This document shows, piece by piece, positions 9,011 through 17,431 of a stretch of 64,000 nt of DNA (its first letter is position 1; every line of letters starts with the position of its first letter). Both the position numbers and the translations under genes were made by a program. Source of the stretch: Thermomonas sp. (GTDB lineage Bacteria; Pseudomonadota; Gammaproteobacteria; Xanthomonadales; Xanthomonadaceae). The stretch lies in contig NZ_JAQSDO010000020.1 of assembly GCF_029945965.1 (NCBI RefSeq), forward strand, positions 62,001-126,000, given 5' to 3'. The notes under the pieces are model-generated. The model did no database searches. It was not told where the DNA came from and saw nothing but the letters and a program-made list of their open reading frames with translations.

Positions 9011-10258
9011 GTGAAACTTCCAAAGCTCCTTCGCCAATGGATGACGCCAGCGCCGGATTCAACTACGGCTGATGCGATCCGTCGCGGCAAGTCGCCGTGG
9101 GCCGATTCCGTGCACCTGTTGTGGTCGCTTTGGGTGTTTATAACCCCGCTGCTGAACAATGGCTACGACGTGCGTTGGGTGGCACTGACATTGGTGTCTT
9201 ACCCGATATTCCTGTGGTTGTATGTCAGGGTGCTGCTCGCGCCGCGCCGGAATAGCTGGCGTTATGCACTCGGCATGGCGGCCTTGAGCCTGGTGTTGTT
9301 GCGCTGGTATCCGTCAGGCCTCAGCTACTTCATTTTCGGCTGCGTGATGATGCGGGTGTCCGCATCGCGCCCAAGCCTGGGCCGCTATCTCCTGCAGCTG
9401 CTGGCGATGAACGCGGTGTATATCGGGGTCGTCGCTTGGATCGGCTATCCCCTGCAGATGTGGTTGTGGGTGCCGGTGATGACACTGATCATCGGCGTGA
9501 TCATCAATGTCGAACATGCCAGCCAAGAGAAAGACGCAGCACTGGCGTTGTCGCACGACGAAGTGCGCCGGTTGGCCGCGACCGCCGAGCGCGAACGCAT
9601 CGGCCGCGACCTGCACGATCTTCTGGGCCATACGCTGTCGCTAATCACCCTGAAGCTGGAACTGGCGCGCAAGCTATCCGAGCGCGACCCCGATGCATCG
9701 CGGCGTGAGCTGGTCGATGCCGAACGCGTGGCGCGCAGTGCACTGGCTGAAGTGCGCAGCGCGGTCACCGGGATTCGCTCGACCGGCCTGGCTGCGGAGC
9801 TGGCGTCGGCGCGCTTGATGCTGGAATGCTCGCAGGTACACCTGCAGTACGAACTGCCGCCGGGCAACCTGCCGGAAGCACTCGAGCATGGCCTGGCGTT
9901 GGTGTTGCGCGAAGCCGCCACCAACATCACCCGGCATGCCCAGGCCGGGCGTGCGCAAATGCGGTTCGTACGCGAAACGGACGTGCTGCAACTGACGATT
10001 GCCGATGATGGTCGCGGCGGCGTCAATACCGATGGCAATGGCCTTGCCGGCATGCGCGATCGCGTGCGCGAACTTGGCGGCACCCTTAGCATCGAATCCC
10101 CGCGTGGTGGCGGTACCCGGCTACTGGTAAGGGTGCCAATCAAAGACATCGAGGCCGAGGATATTGAAAACGGAGACATCGAGAGCGGGGGCCGCCATCA
10201 GGCCATCGAAGGACTGACCCAGCTGTCGCGACTCGGCGGCGCGGGATGGCCGGCGTGA
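9011..10258 (+). CDS. Sensor histidine kinase, DesK/NarL-type (HPK7)
   Basis: A 415-residue membrane kinase: four to five transmembrane helices in residues 35-165, a HisKA_3 dimerisation domain with RIGRDLHDLLGHTLSLI (phospho-acceptor His about 202), and a HATPase_c domain with the N box LREAATNITRHAQA and G boxes DDGRGG and NGLAGMRDR. The helices sense a membrane signal in DesK relatives. After the ATPase domain there is an odd acidic tail, KDIEAEDIENGDIESGG, with repeated DIE units, not part of the family core. Translation appears to begin at GTG 9011. It overlaps the response-regulator gene by 13 bases. Confidence 0.92.
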   Translation: MKLPKLLRQWMTPAPDSTTADAIRRGKSPWADSVHLLWSLWVFITPLLNNGYDVRWVALTLVSYPIFLWLYVRVLLAPRRNSWRYALGMAALSLVLLRWYPSGLSYFIFGCVMMRVSASRPSLGRYLLQLLAMNAVYIGVVAWIGYPLQMWLWVPVMTLIIGVIINVEHASQEKDAALALSHDEVRRLAATAERERIGRDLHDLLGHTLSLITLKLELARKLSERDPDASRRELVDAERVARSALAEVRSAVTGIRSTGLAAELASARLMLECSQVHLQYELPPGNLPEALEHGLALVLREAATNITRHAQAGRAQMRFVRETDVLQLTIADDGRGGVNTDGNGLAGMRDRVRELGGTLSIESPRGGGTRLLVRVPIKDIEAEDIENGDIESGGRHQAIEGLTQLSRLGGAGWPA

Positions 10259-10866
10259 CCACTTCAATTCGGATCTTGTTGGCCGAAGACCAGGCCATGG
10301 TGCGCGGTGCGTTGACGGCGCTGCTGGGGCTGGAAGATGATCTCGAAGTCGTTGGCGCCGCCGCTGATGGCGAAGCGGCATGGCGCGAACTGCAGCGGCT
10401 GAAACCCGACCTGCTGGTGACCGACATCGAAATGCCCGGCCTGTCCGGGCTGGAACTGGCGCAGCGGATCCAACGCCACGAATTGCCGACCAAAGTGGTG
10501 ATCGTCACCACCTTCGGGCGTGCCGGTTTCCTGCGCCGGGCGCTCGATGCCGGCGTCTGCGGATACCTGCTCAAGGACGCGCCGGCCGAAGACTTGGCCG
10601 AAGCCTTGCGCAAGGTGTATAAAGGCGGCCGCGCGATCGACCCGCAATTGGCGCTGGACGCCTGGGGCAAGGCCGATCCGCTGAACGACCGCGAGCGCCA
10701 GGTGCTGCGGCTGGCCGGCGAGGGCATGTCAGCCGGCGAGATCGCGAGCCAGCTGAATCTTTCGCAGGGCACCGTGCGCAACTACCTGTCCGAGGCGATC
10801 GGCAAGCTGGGCGTCGGCAACCGGATCGAGGCTTACCGGCTGGCGCGGCAACAGGGCTGGCTTTAG
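10246..10866 (+). CDS. Response regulator, NarL/DesR type with LuxR helix-turn-helix
   Basis: A 206-residue two-domain regulator. The receiver has the acidic pair in LLAEDQ, phospho-acceptor Asp about 60 in LLVTDIEMPG, and Lys in YLLKDAP. The output domain has LNDRERQVLRLAGEGMSAGEIA and LNLSQGTVRNYLSEAIGKL, the LuxR/GerE fold. It is co-transcribed with the kinase and the ABC exporter and is the likely transcriptional activator of that operon. The inverted repeat upstream of the operon at 7150-7178 is a possible target, though this is inference. Confidence 0.94.
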   Translation: MAGVTTSIRILLAEDQAMVRGALTALLGLEDDLEVVGAAADGEAAWRELQRLKPDLLVTDIEMPGLSGLELAQRIQRHELPTKVVIVTTFGRAGFLRRALDAGVCGYLLKDAPAEDLAEALRKVYKGGRAIDPQLALDAWGKADPLNDRERQVLRLAGEGMSAGEIASQLNLSQGTVRNYLSEAIGKLGVGNRIEAYRLARQQGWL

Positions 10867-10955
10867 CGGTTGCAGGCGGTTGGCACGATGCTTGCTTGAA
10901 TGTTCCTGGGGCGTTCGAAGGTTCGCCGCCTACCGCAACGAGGCAGCATGCACGC

Positions 10956-12638
10956 ATGAACAACGATACTCGCCAGCGCAGTCGTACCGGGTTGATCATG
11001 GCCGCGGTCATTTTCATCGCGATCGGCGTCGGCGTGGTGCTGGGCGCGCATCGATTGATCATGGATGCGTCGTCGGTGACCCATAGCAACGAGGTCATCG
11101 TGCGCATCGACGAGCTCGAAGCGAGGTTGCGCGATGCCGAGGCGGCGCAACGTGGCTACCTGCTCACCGCCAATCCGATCTTCCTTGCCGACTACCGCAA
11201 CGCCAGCGAGAAATTGCCGGGTATCTATGCAGATCTGCGCGGGCGCATTCACGATAACCCCGCGCAATTGGCCCGTGCGCAGTCGCTGTGGGCGCATGTA
11301 CAGCAGCGCGCACGACAGCTGGCGCAAACCCTAAGTCGCTATCGCGAAGGGGGGTTGCCCGCTGCACAAGCAGCCATCGACCACGGCGTCATCGAGTCGT
11401 CGACCGCGATCCGCCAGCAGGCCGAGGCGATGCGCGAGGCCGAAGTCATCCTGCTCGTGCAGCGCGGCGAGTCGACCCATGACAGCGCAAACCTGCTGCG
11501 TGAGCTGGCCTTGCTCGGCATTCCGATCGGGATCCTGGTGATCCTTTCGGTATACCGCCTGCTGGTGCTGGAGATCCGTCGGCGCGGACAAGCGGAAGGA
11601 GAGACCGCGCAAGCCAACGAACAGCTTCAGGTCACGCTGGAGCGCGTGGAGCTTCGCAGCACCGAACTGCGGGCACTGAGCAATTACGGCAGCATGCTGC
11701 AAAGTTGTGCCCAGCCCGAAGAAGCCTGGCAGCTGACCGAAAGCCTGTTCGCCACGATCTTGCCAGACGCGGCCGGTAGCATCTACCGAATTCGCAATTC
11801 GCAGGATCATGCCGAGCTCGCCGCGCAATGGGGCGAGACTGCGCAAGTGTCCCCCGAGATGATCGCGGTCGATGCCTGCTGGGCGCTGCGTCGCGGCCAG
11901 CCGCATGCAACCGATGCGATGCATGGCGCGCGCTGCACGCACCTGGGCGCCGAAGGCGCCGTGGATTCAACCGACTTATGCGTGCCGCTGGTGGCCCAGG
12001 GCGCCCAGCTCGGGTTGCTCAGCCTCTCGAGTAGCGAGCAATCGCTGTCGGCGCATCGCGACATCATTGAAGCAGCGGTCGAAAAACTGTCGATGGCGTT
12101 GGCCAATCTGTCGCTGCAGGATCGCCTGCGCCAGCAGTCGATCCGCGATCCGTTGACTGGCCTGTTCAACCGCCGCTACCTGGAGGAATCCGCCACGCGC
12201 GAACTGGCCCGTTGCGCGCGTCGGGGCCTGCCGTTATCGCTTCTGATGCTGGATATCGACCATTTCAAGTCCTTCAATGACCTGCATGGACATGCGGGTG
12301 GTGACACCGTGCTGGCGCAGTTCGGCAAGCTGTTGCAGACGATTACCCGTGGCGAGGACATCGTCTGCCGCTATGGCGGCGAGGAATTCACCCTGATCCT
12401 GCCCGAGGCCGACGTCGAGGCAGCTAGCGCGCGTGCCGAAGCGATCCGGTTGGCGGTGGAAGCCATGCAGGTGCCGTATCTGGGCAAGCTGCTGCCGAAG
12501 GTGACGGTGTCGATCGGGGTGGCCGGTTACCCCGCACATGGCCAGACCCAGGAGACGTTGATGCAGGCAGCCGACAAGGCGCTCTATCAGGCCAAGCGTG
12601 CCGGCCGCAACCGGATTGAGATTGCCATAGGCATGTGA
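10956..12638 (+). CDS. Membrane diguanylate cyclase with CHASE3-like sensor, GAF and GGDEF domains
   Basis: A 560-residue protein. A first helix at residues 10-32 and a second near 205-225 flank a periplasmic four-helix CHASE3-like domain with AAQRGYLLTANPIFLADY. A coiled segment and a GAF-like region (about 250-400) follow, then a GGDEF domain with RYGGEEF, so the cyclase should be active in making cyclic di-GMP. RGED lies five residues before GGEEF, which is the RxxD product-inhibition site. DPLTGLFNRR marks the domain start. ATG 10956 is preferred to an upstream ATG because GAGG precedes it and it yields a normal N-terminus. It follows the response-regulator gene by about 90 bases. Confidence 0.92.
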   Translation: MNNDTRQRSRTGLIMAAVIFIAIGVGVVLGAHRLIMDASSVTHSNEVIVRIDELEARLRDAEAAQRGYLLTANPIFLADYRNASEKLPGIYADLRGRIHDNPAQLARAQSLWAHVQQRARQLAQTLSRYREGGLPAAQAAIDHGVIESSTAIRQQAEAMREAEVILLVQRGESTHDSANLLRELALLGIPIGILVILSVYRLLVLEIRRRGQAEGETAQANEQLQVTLERVELRSTELRALSNYGSMLQSCAQPEEAWQLTESLFATILPDAAGSIYRIRNSQDHAELAAQWGETAQVSPEMIAVDACWALRRGQPHATDAMHGARCTHLGAEGAVDSTDLCVPLVAQGAQLGLLSLSSSEQSLSAHRDIIEAAVEKLSMALANLSLQDRLRQQSIRDPLTGLFNRRYLEESATRELARCARRGLPLSLLMLDIDHFKSFNDLHGHAGGDTVLAQFGKLLQTITRGEDIVCRYGGEEFTLILPEADVEAASARAEAIRLAVEAMQVPYLGKLLPKVTVSIGVAGYPAHGQTQETLMQAADKALYQAKRAGRNRIEIAIGM

Positions 12639-12689
12639 GGAGCGATTGAGCGAGGACGCCCGACGCGTACTGCCACGCGCAACCCCGTG

Positions 12690-14072
12690 TCAGCCGGCGT
12701 AACGTGCCTGCAGCATCGCGAAGGTTGCACGCAATCCCTGTGCCTCGCCGCCGGTTGGTTTGCCGGGGCGGTCGCTGTCGTTCCACGAATACACATCGAC
12801 ATGGCCCCAGGCCTGGCCTGCAGGCACGAAGCGTTCCAGATACAACGCCGCGGTAATACTGCCGCCCATGGTCGTGTTGCTGCTGTTGGCGAGATCGGCA
12901 ATGCCGCTGGTCAGGTAGCGCAAGTATGGGCGCCACAGCGGCATCCGCCACAGTGGATCGCGGCTGTGTTCGCCAGCACCAAGCCAGTCGCGAGCTAGCG
13001 TTTCATCGTTGCTGTACAGCGCCGGCAGATCCGGGCCGAGCGCAATGCGTGCGGCGCCGGTCAGGGTAGCGAAGTCCAGCAGTAGCTCGGGTTCCAGTTC
13101 GCCCGCACGGGCCAGCGCATCGCACAACACCAGTCGGCCCTCGGCGTCGGTATTGTCGATCTCCACGCTCACGCCCATTCGGGTGGCGATGACTTCGCCG
13201 GGACGGAATGCATTCGGGCCAAGCGAGTTCTCGACCGCGGGTACCAGAAGCGTGATGCGCACCGGCAACCGGCGCGCCATGATCAGTTCCGCCAACGCGA
13301 TCGCATGCGCACTGCCGCCCATGTCCTTCTTCATGTTGCGCATGCCGACGGCCGACTTGATGTCCAGCCCTCCGGAGTCGAAGCACACACCCTTGCCGAC
13401 GAGGGCGACATGTGGATGCGCCGCGTCGCCCCAGCTCAGTTCGATCAACCGCGGTGCACGATGCGAGGCGCGGCCGACCGCGTGGATCGCCGGGAAGTTC
13501 TGTTCAAGAAGCGCGTCGCCAGTGATCACGGTGATGTCGGCGCCATGCCTGCTGGCGATGTCGCGCGCGACTGCTTCCAGCTCATCCGGGCCCATGTGCT
13601 CGGTCGGCGTGTTGACCAGGTCGCGTACGCGCACGCAGGCAGCGAGCACGTCGAAGCCGGCATCGTCGAAAGCATCGCTTACCAACTGTGCCGGCATGCG
13701 CGACGCGGTCTTGTAGCGGGTGAAGCGATAACAGCCCAAGCCCCAACCCAATTGCAATGCATTGCGCGCGCCTGGATCCGACGCCCCGACCGCCTGCCAG
13801 TCGGCCAGCGGCAGCGCCAGCGGCGCATGTGCATACGACAGCGGATCCAGTGGATCGCCGATGCCGATCACCGCGCCGGCGATGCCGCCATCGGCATCCG
13901 GCCATGTCATTGCGCTGCCGGCGCTGGCGTCGAACTGCTGCGCATCCAGCCATGCTTGAACCGCTGCAGGTTGCGCAGCGCGCCAGACTGCCAGGCCGTC
14001 GCGCTGGACGAAATGCAGCGGCCGTGGCGCGGCGGCTTCGCGGTTTGTTGCAAAACCAGTCGGCAGGGTCAT
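12690..14072 (-). CDS. M17 family leucyl aminopeptidase
   Basis: A 460-residue cytosolic metallopeptidase that removes N-terminal residues from peptides. The catalytic half contains the metal and active-site motifs: GKGVCFDSGGLDIK (Lys and Asp ligands), MKKDMGGSAHA and the signature NTDAEGRLVL. The N-terminal 150 residues are divergent and shorter than in PepA, placing it with the PepB/short-M17 group rather than with the DNA-binding PepA. It overlaps the upstream HAD gene by four bases (ATGA) and is the second gene of that pair. It converges with the diguanylate cyclase gene, with only about 50 bases between them. Confidence 0.92.
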   Translation of the reverse strand: MTLPTGFATNREAAAPRPLHFVQRDGLAVWRAAQPAAVQAWLDAQQFDASAGSAMTWPDADGGIAGAVIGIGDPLDPLSYAHAPLALPLADWQAVGASDPGARNALQLGWGLGCYRFTRYKTASRMPAQLVSDAFDDAGFDVLAACVRVRDLVNTPTEHMGPDELEAVARDIASRHGADITVITGDALLEQNFPAIHAVGRASHRAPRLIELSWGDAAHPHVALVGKGVCFDSGGLDIKSAVGMRNMKKDMGGSAHAIALAELIMARRLPVRITLLVPAVENSLGPNAFRPGEVIATRMGVSVEIDNTDAEGRLVLCDALARAGELEPELLLDFATLTGAARIALGPDLPALYSNDETLARDWLGAGEHSRDPLWRMPLWRPYLRYLTSGIADLANSSNTTMGGSITAALYLERFVPAGQAWGHVDVYSWNDSDRPGKPTGGEAQGLRATFAMLQARYAG

Positions 14073-14788
14073 GCGGCGTCCTCGAGACTCTCTGGCGGTG
14101 TCGTATCCAGCCAGTCGGCCAGCGCGGTCAGTGTGGTGAATTCGATATCGGCGCGCGGCAGTTCCAGCGGCCAGGCATGGTCACCACGGTCGATCCAGCA
14201 ACTGCGCAGGCCAGCGCGCGCAGCACCGGAGACATCCATGTGCGGATGATCGCCGACGTGCAGCACCTCATCCGGCGCCACGCCGAGTCGCCGGCAGGCT
14301 TCCTGGAACAGGCCGGGATCGGGTTTCGCCGATCCGAATTCGCGCGCGCCGAGCTGGAAGCGGAAGGATGATGCGATGCCGATCGCGGCAAGGTCGGCAT
14401 TGCCATTAGTCAACGCCGCCACTGGCAGGCAGGCGGTGATGCGCGCCAGGCCTTCGCGGGCATCGGGATAGAAATCGACGCGATTGCGCTCGCGGAAGAA
14501 AATTGCGTAAGCCGCGGACGCCAGCGTGGGGTCGTCGCCGGAATCCTGCAATGCACGCTCGATCGTCAGCCGCCGCAACAGGCCCAGGTCGTGTTCATGC
14601 TGCGGGAATGCCGCGTGCACGCGTTCGCGCAAGGCGCGCATCTCGCTGATCGGGAAGCGCTCGGCGGTGCGCGGACTGTGCACGACGAACCACGCGTGCA
14701 GGGCCTGTTCGATGCGTTCGCCGATCGGGGCGAACGGCCACAGGGTGTCGTCAAGGTCCAGGCTGATGGCACGAATCGGAAAACGCAT
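14069..14788 (-). CDS. HAD-superfamily hydrolase (subfamily IA phosphatase)
   Basis: A 239-residue soluble phosphatase. Motif I is SLDLDDTLWPF (nucleophile and acid/base Asp), motif II ALTNGNAD, Lys in SAKPDPGLF, and motif III HVGDHPHMD. A helical cap domain occupies residues 20-100, the class C1 arrangement. Substrate cannot be predicted. Its stop overlaps the start of the M17 peptidase gene, so the two are cotranscribed. YigB-type FMN/pyrimidine-phosphate phosphatases are the closest general match. Confidence 0.88.
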   Translation of the reverse strand: MRFPIRAISLDLDDTLWPFAPIGERIEQALHAWFVVHSPRTAERFPISEMRALRERVHAAFPQHEHDLGLLRRLTIERALQDSGDDPTLASAAYAIFFRERNRVDFYPDAREGLARITACLPVAALTNGNADLAAIGIASSFRFQLGAREFGSAKPDPGLFQEACRRLGVAPDEVLHVGDHPHMDVSGAARAGLRSCWIDRGDHAWPLELPRADIEFTTLTALADWLDTTPPESLEDAA

Positions 14789-14875
14789 CCCGCCATTGTA
14801 GGGCGGGGCCCGGTCCGCCGTCGTGATAACCGTCGCGCCGCGCCGCCGATAAGCGGCTGCGCGCGGCCTGCAAAC

Positions 14876-15979
14876 TCATTCCAGCAGGCGCGCCCAGCCA
14901 TCCAGGCCTTCGATCCGGGTCAGCACGATCTTCACGCAGACCAGCAGCGGCACTGCCAGCAACAATCCGATGATGCCCCACAGCCAGCCGAACACCATCA
15001 GTGCCAGGATCAGCACCAGCGGCGACAGTGCCATTCGCCGGCCCAGCACAATCGGCGTCAGCAGCTGGCCTTCCAGCGTGTGCAGGCCCAGGTAGATGGC
15101 GGGAGGCAACAGCGCCTGCAGTGGCGTCGAATAGGTGGCGAAGCCCATCAGGACCATCACCACGATCCCGATCAGCGGCCCGACATAGGGTGCGAAGTTG
15201 AGGATCGCGGCCATCGTGCCCCACAGCAGTGCTTCGTCCAGTGGCACATTTAGGAAAAAGTACAGGCAGCCGGCGAATATCAGCCCGACCACCATGTTGA
15301 TGACGCTGATGGTCAGCACATAGCGGCTGATCTCGGTTTCGATCGCCTGCATGATGCCGGCCGTGACTTTTTTCTTCTGGCGGTCGGGCAATAGCGCGAT
15401 CGCATTGCGCTGCAAGTGTTGCCCATAGACCATGAAGAAGAACGTCAGCAGCACCACCGCCAGCACGCTGGTCACCGCTCGAGGCGTCGCGATGAGCGAT
15501 TTGTAGGGATCGTTGACTTCGGTCTTGACGATCTGCACCGGCTTGCTGGTGCTTTCGCCGCCGGCAGCGCGCGCGATGTTTTCCGCAGCCTTATTCGCCG
15601 CTTGGACTGGTTTAGCCATCGCCTGAAGTTTCGGGGTGAGCTTGCGCAGTTGTTTGGGTGCATCGCGTACCCAATCGCTGGCGGGTGCCGACAGCTGCTG
15701 GCCCAATGCCACGGTCAACGTGATGCCCGCGGCCAGTACCAGCACCGCGCCGATGAAGCGCGGGATGTACAGGCGCCGCAGCAGGCGCAGGATCGGATTA
15801 CCGACCAGCGCGAAGAACATTGCCAGCAACACTGGCAGCAGAAGATCCTGTGCCGCCCACAGTGTGTAACCGACCGCCAATATCGCCAGCACCACCATCG
15901 CGAACGGCGCGCGCGGACGCGATTGCAGGGAGACGTCCGTCGAGGACGGCGGCAGCGCGGCGTCGCTTTCCAGACTCAT
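14876..15979 (-). CDS. AI-2E family transporter
   Basis: A 367-residue inner-membrane protein with seven to eight hydrophobic segments: a pair and third near residues 27-100, a long hydrophilic Lys-rich loop (about 110-170), then helices up to residue 350. The segment MAAILNFAPYVGPLIGIVVM and GQLLTPIVLGRR are characteristic of the PF01594 family. Members include autoinducer exporters and sodium/proton antiporters, so the cargo is uncertain. Its start overlaps the preceding small gene by four bases, and it ends the yqjDE-like operon. Confidence 0.9.
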   Translation of the reverse strand: MSLESDAALPPSSTDVSLQSRPRAPFAMVVLAILAVGYTLWAAQDLLLPVLLAMFFALVGNPILRLLRRLYIPRFIGAVLVLAAGITLTVALGQQLSAPASDWVRDAPKQLRKLTPKLQAMAKPVQAANKAAENIARAAGGESTSKPVQIVKTEVNDPYKSLIATPRAVTSVLAVVLLTFFFMVYGQHLQRNAIALLPDRQKKKVTAGIMQAIETEISRYVLTISVINMVVGLIFAGCLYFFLNVPLDEALLWGTMAAILNFAPYVGPLIGIVVMVLMGFATYSTPLQALLPPAIYLGLHTLEGQLLTPIVLGRRMALSPLVLILALMVFGWLWGIIGLLLAVPLLVCVKIVLTRIEGLDGWARLLE

Positions 15980-16329
15980 ATGGCGGCGCTTTGGGTGGAG
16001 GTCGAAGCGCTGGCGTCGGGCGCAGTTGAGACGGCGACATCGGCCGCCTGCCCGGCCTCATCGGCGGCGGCCTGTGCACTACCGCTGGCGAACAGTCCGG
16101 ACAGCGCGGTCACCAGGTTCAATACCCCGCCGCCGCCAACCAACTTCAGCGGCTTTGCACGCCCGATCAGGAATCCCGAGGCCAGCCCGGCAATCACGAT
16201 CCGACCCGGCGTCCAGCCTTCCTTCCAGACGATCTTCAGGTCCTTCCAGCGCGCCATGGTGCGCCGCTCGCTGGTTTCAAGCGCGACCTCCGCCTGCTTT
16301 ACCTTCTTGATCAGCGCATCAAAACTCAT
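15976..16329 (-). CDS. Small membrane-associated protein, YqjK-position
   Basis: A 117-residue protein with a basic N-terminal half (KKVKQAEVALETSERRTMARWKDLK), a short hydrophobic stretch with Gly (GRIVIAGLASGFLIGR), another weaker one, and an Ala/Ser-rich tail. It is not recognised by strong motif. It follows a phage-holin-like gene and a DUF883 gene, the position of yqjK in the enterobacterial yqjCDEK operon, which suggests a role in that envelope-stress set. It overlaps the AI-2E family gene by four bases. Confidence 0.7.
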   Translation of the reverse strand: MSFDALIKKVKQAEVALETSERRTMARWKDLKIVWKEGWTPGRIVIAGLASGFLIGRAKPLKLVGGGGVLNLVTALSGLFASGSAQAAADEAGQAADVAVSTAPDASASTSTQSAAI

Positions 16330-16353
16330 GGTGGCGTCTCAATTGCGTGCGGC

Positions 16354-16947
16354 TCATGGTGGGGTGACGTCCACGCCCAAGCCTTTCTTGACCGGGTCGC
16401 TGCTGGTGGCCTCAGCCATGCGCTCGGCTGCGGACTCGGTGGATTCATGGCTGTCGGCATCCGGCATGAAGGCCGCAAGTTCGCCCAGGCCCAGCCGCGC
16501 AAGCTGACGACGGGTGGCGCGCATCCGGGTGTGCTCGAAATAGCGCATCGCCCACCACGCGGCAAGCACGGTGGCGGTCACGCTGAGCAGCGCAGTCACC
16601 AGCAGCGACAGCGGCCACGGCCAGCCCAGGCTACGACTCAAGGCCACGATCAGCGTGGCCATTAACAGCAGCCAGGATGAGGCGCCAAACGCGATAGCCA
16701 CTCCGGTCAGGGCCAAGGTGCGCCCGAATGCACTGCGCGCCAGCGAGAAATCCGCCGCGACCAAGATCCGCAGCGCCTTGGCCGCGTCATTGGCCGCCTT
16801 CAGGCCCGCGCGACCGCTTGCGCCGAATTCGCGCAGCGCTTCGGCGATGTCGGGTGCAGCGGTGTCGCTACCTGCCTGTTGTCCTGCCGATTCCTGGTCA
16901 GGCGAATCGTTGGGATCAGGCGATTGCGTGTCCGGCCCGTCACTCAT
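16354..16947 (-). CDS. Phage-holin family (YqjE-like) membrane protein
   Basis: A 197-residue protein: an acidic, Gln/Asp-rich N-terminus, an amphipathic segment, then two closely spaced transmembrane helices (about residues 78-135, with SWLLLMATLIVALSRSLGWPWPLSLLVTALL between charged flanks), and a hydrophilic tail. This is the arrangement of YqjE/holin superfamily III proteins, which are chromosomal and not phage. In Escherichia coli YqjE pairs with the ribosome-associated YqjD. Here it lies 9 bases downstream of the DUF883 gene. Confidence 0.8.
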   Translation of the reverse strand: MSDGPDTQSPDPNDSPDQESAGQQAGSDTAAPDIAEALREFGASGRAGLKAANDAAKALRILVAADFSLARSAFGRTLALTGVAIAFGASSWLLLMATLIVALSRSLGWPWPLSLLVTALLSVTATVLAAWWAMRYFEHTRMRATRRQLARLGLGELAAFMPDADSHESTESAAERMAEATSSDPVKKGLGVDVTPP

Positions 16948-16956
16948 TGCAGCGAC

Positions 16957-17313
16957 TTACTTGTCGCTGCGGCCGAGCTTGGAAATGATCCAGCCGGCGG
17001 CGAAGGCGACGCCGAACGCAGCCAGCGGGCGCTCGCGGATCAGTTCGGCGGCACTGTCGACCAGGTCGCGACCCTTGTCCATCAGCTTGTCGACCTGTTC
17101 GCCGGTCGCACCACCCAAATGTTCGGCTGCGCTCAAACCGGCCAGTGCGCCATCGGCGAGTTCGGACTTCATCTGCGCCCGGCCCAGCTTGACTTCATCG
17201 CCTGCTGCGCTGGCGGCACCCTTGAGTGCATCGCCCGCAGCGACTGCGGCCTGCTTCAAGTGGCTGCCGGCTTCGCCCAGGTTGCTCTTGACCGCGTCGG
17301 TATTGGTGCTCAT
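16957..17313 (-). CDS. DUF883 (YqjD/ElaB) family protein
   Basis: A 118-residue protein with an Ala/Lys/Asp-rich helical N-terminus, a helical middle and a C-terminal membrane anchor RPLAAFGVAFAAGWIISKLG, the defining feature of the ElaB/YqjD family. In Escherichia coli these tail-anchored proteins bind ribosomes in stationary phase and are under stress control. It heads the operon yqjD-yqjE-like-small gene-AI-2E. AAGGA precedes ATG 17313, and a 10-bp palindrome with three 13-bp tandem repeats lies immediately upstream. Confidence 0.85.
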   Translation of the reverse strand: MSTNTDAVKSNLGEAGSHLKQAAVAAGDALKGAASAAGDEVKLGRAQMKSELADGALAGLSAAEHLGGATGEQVDKLMDKGRDLVDSAAELIRERPLAAFGVAFAAGWIISKLGRSDK

Positions 17314-17322
17314 GTCGGAATC

Positions 17323-17372
17323 CTTACGTAAGTTGGACGGAAAGCGTGGACGGAAAGCGTGGACAGAAAGTG
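17323..17372. repeat. Palindrome and three 13-bp tandem repeats upstream of the DUF883 gene
   Basis: CTTACGTAAG (17323-17332) is a perfect palindrome. It is followed by three head-to-tail copies of TGGACGGAAAGCG at 17334, 17347 and 17360, the third with two changes. The block lies directly upstream of the DUF883 start and downstream of the protease stop, so it is positioned as an operator or promoter-proximal iteron for the small envelope operon. Confidence 0.6.
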
Positions 17373-17431
17373 GAAGCTTGGCATCGAAGGCGTGATGCGC
17401 TTGTCATGGCGCGCAGCGTGAGTATGCGCGG

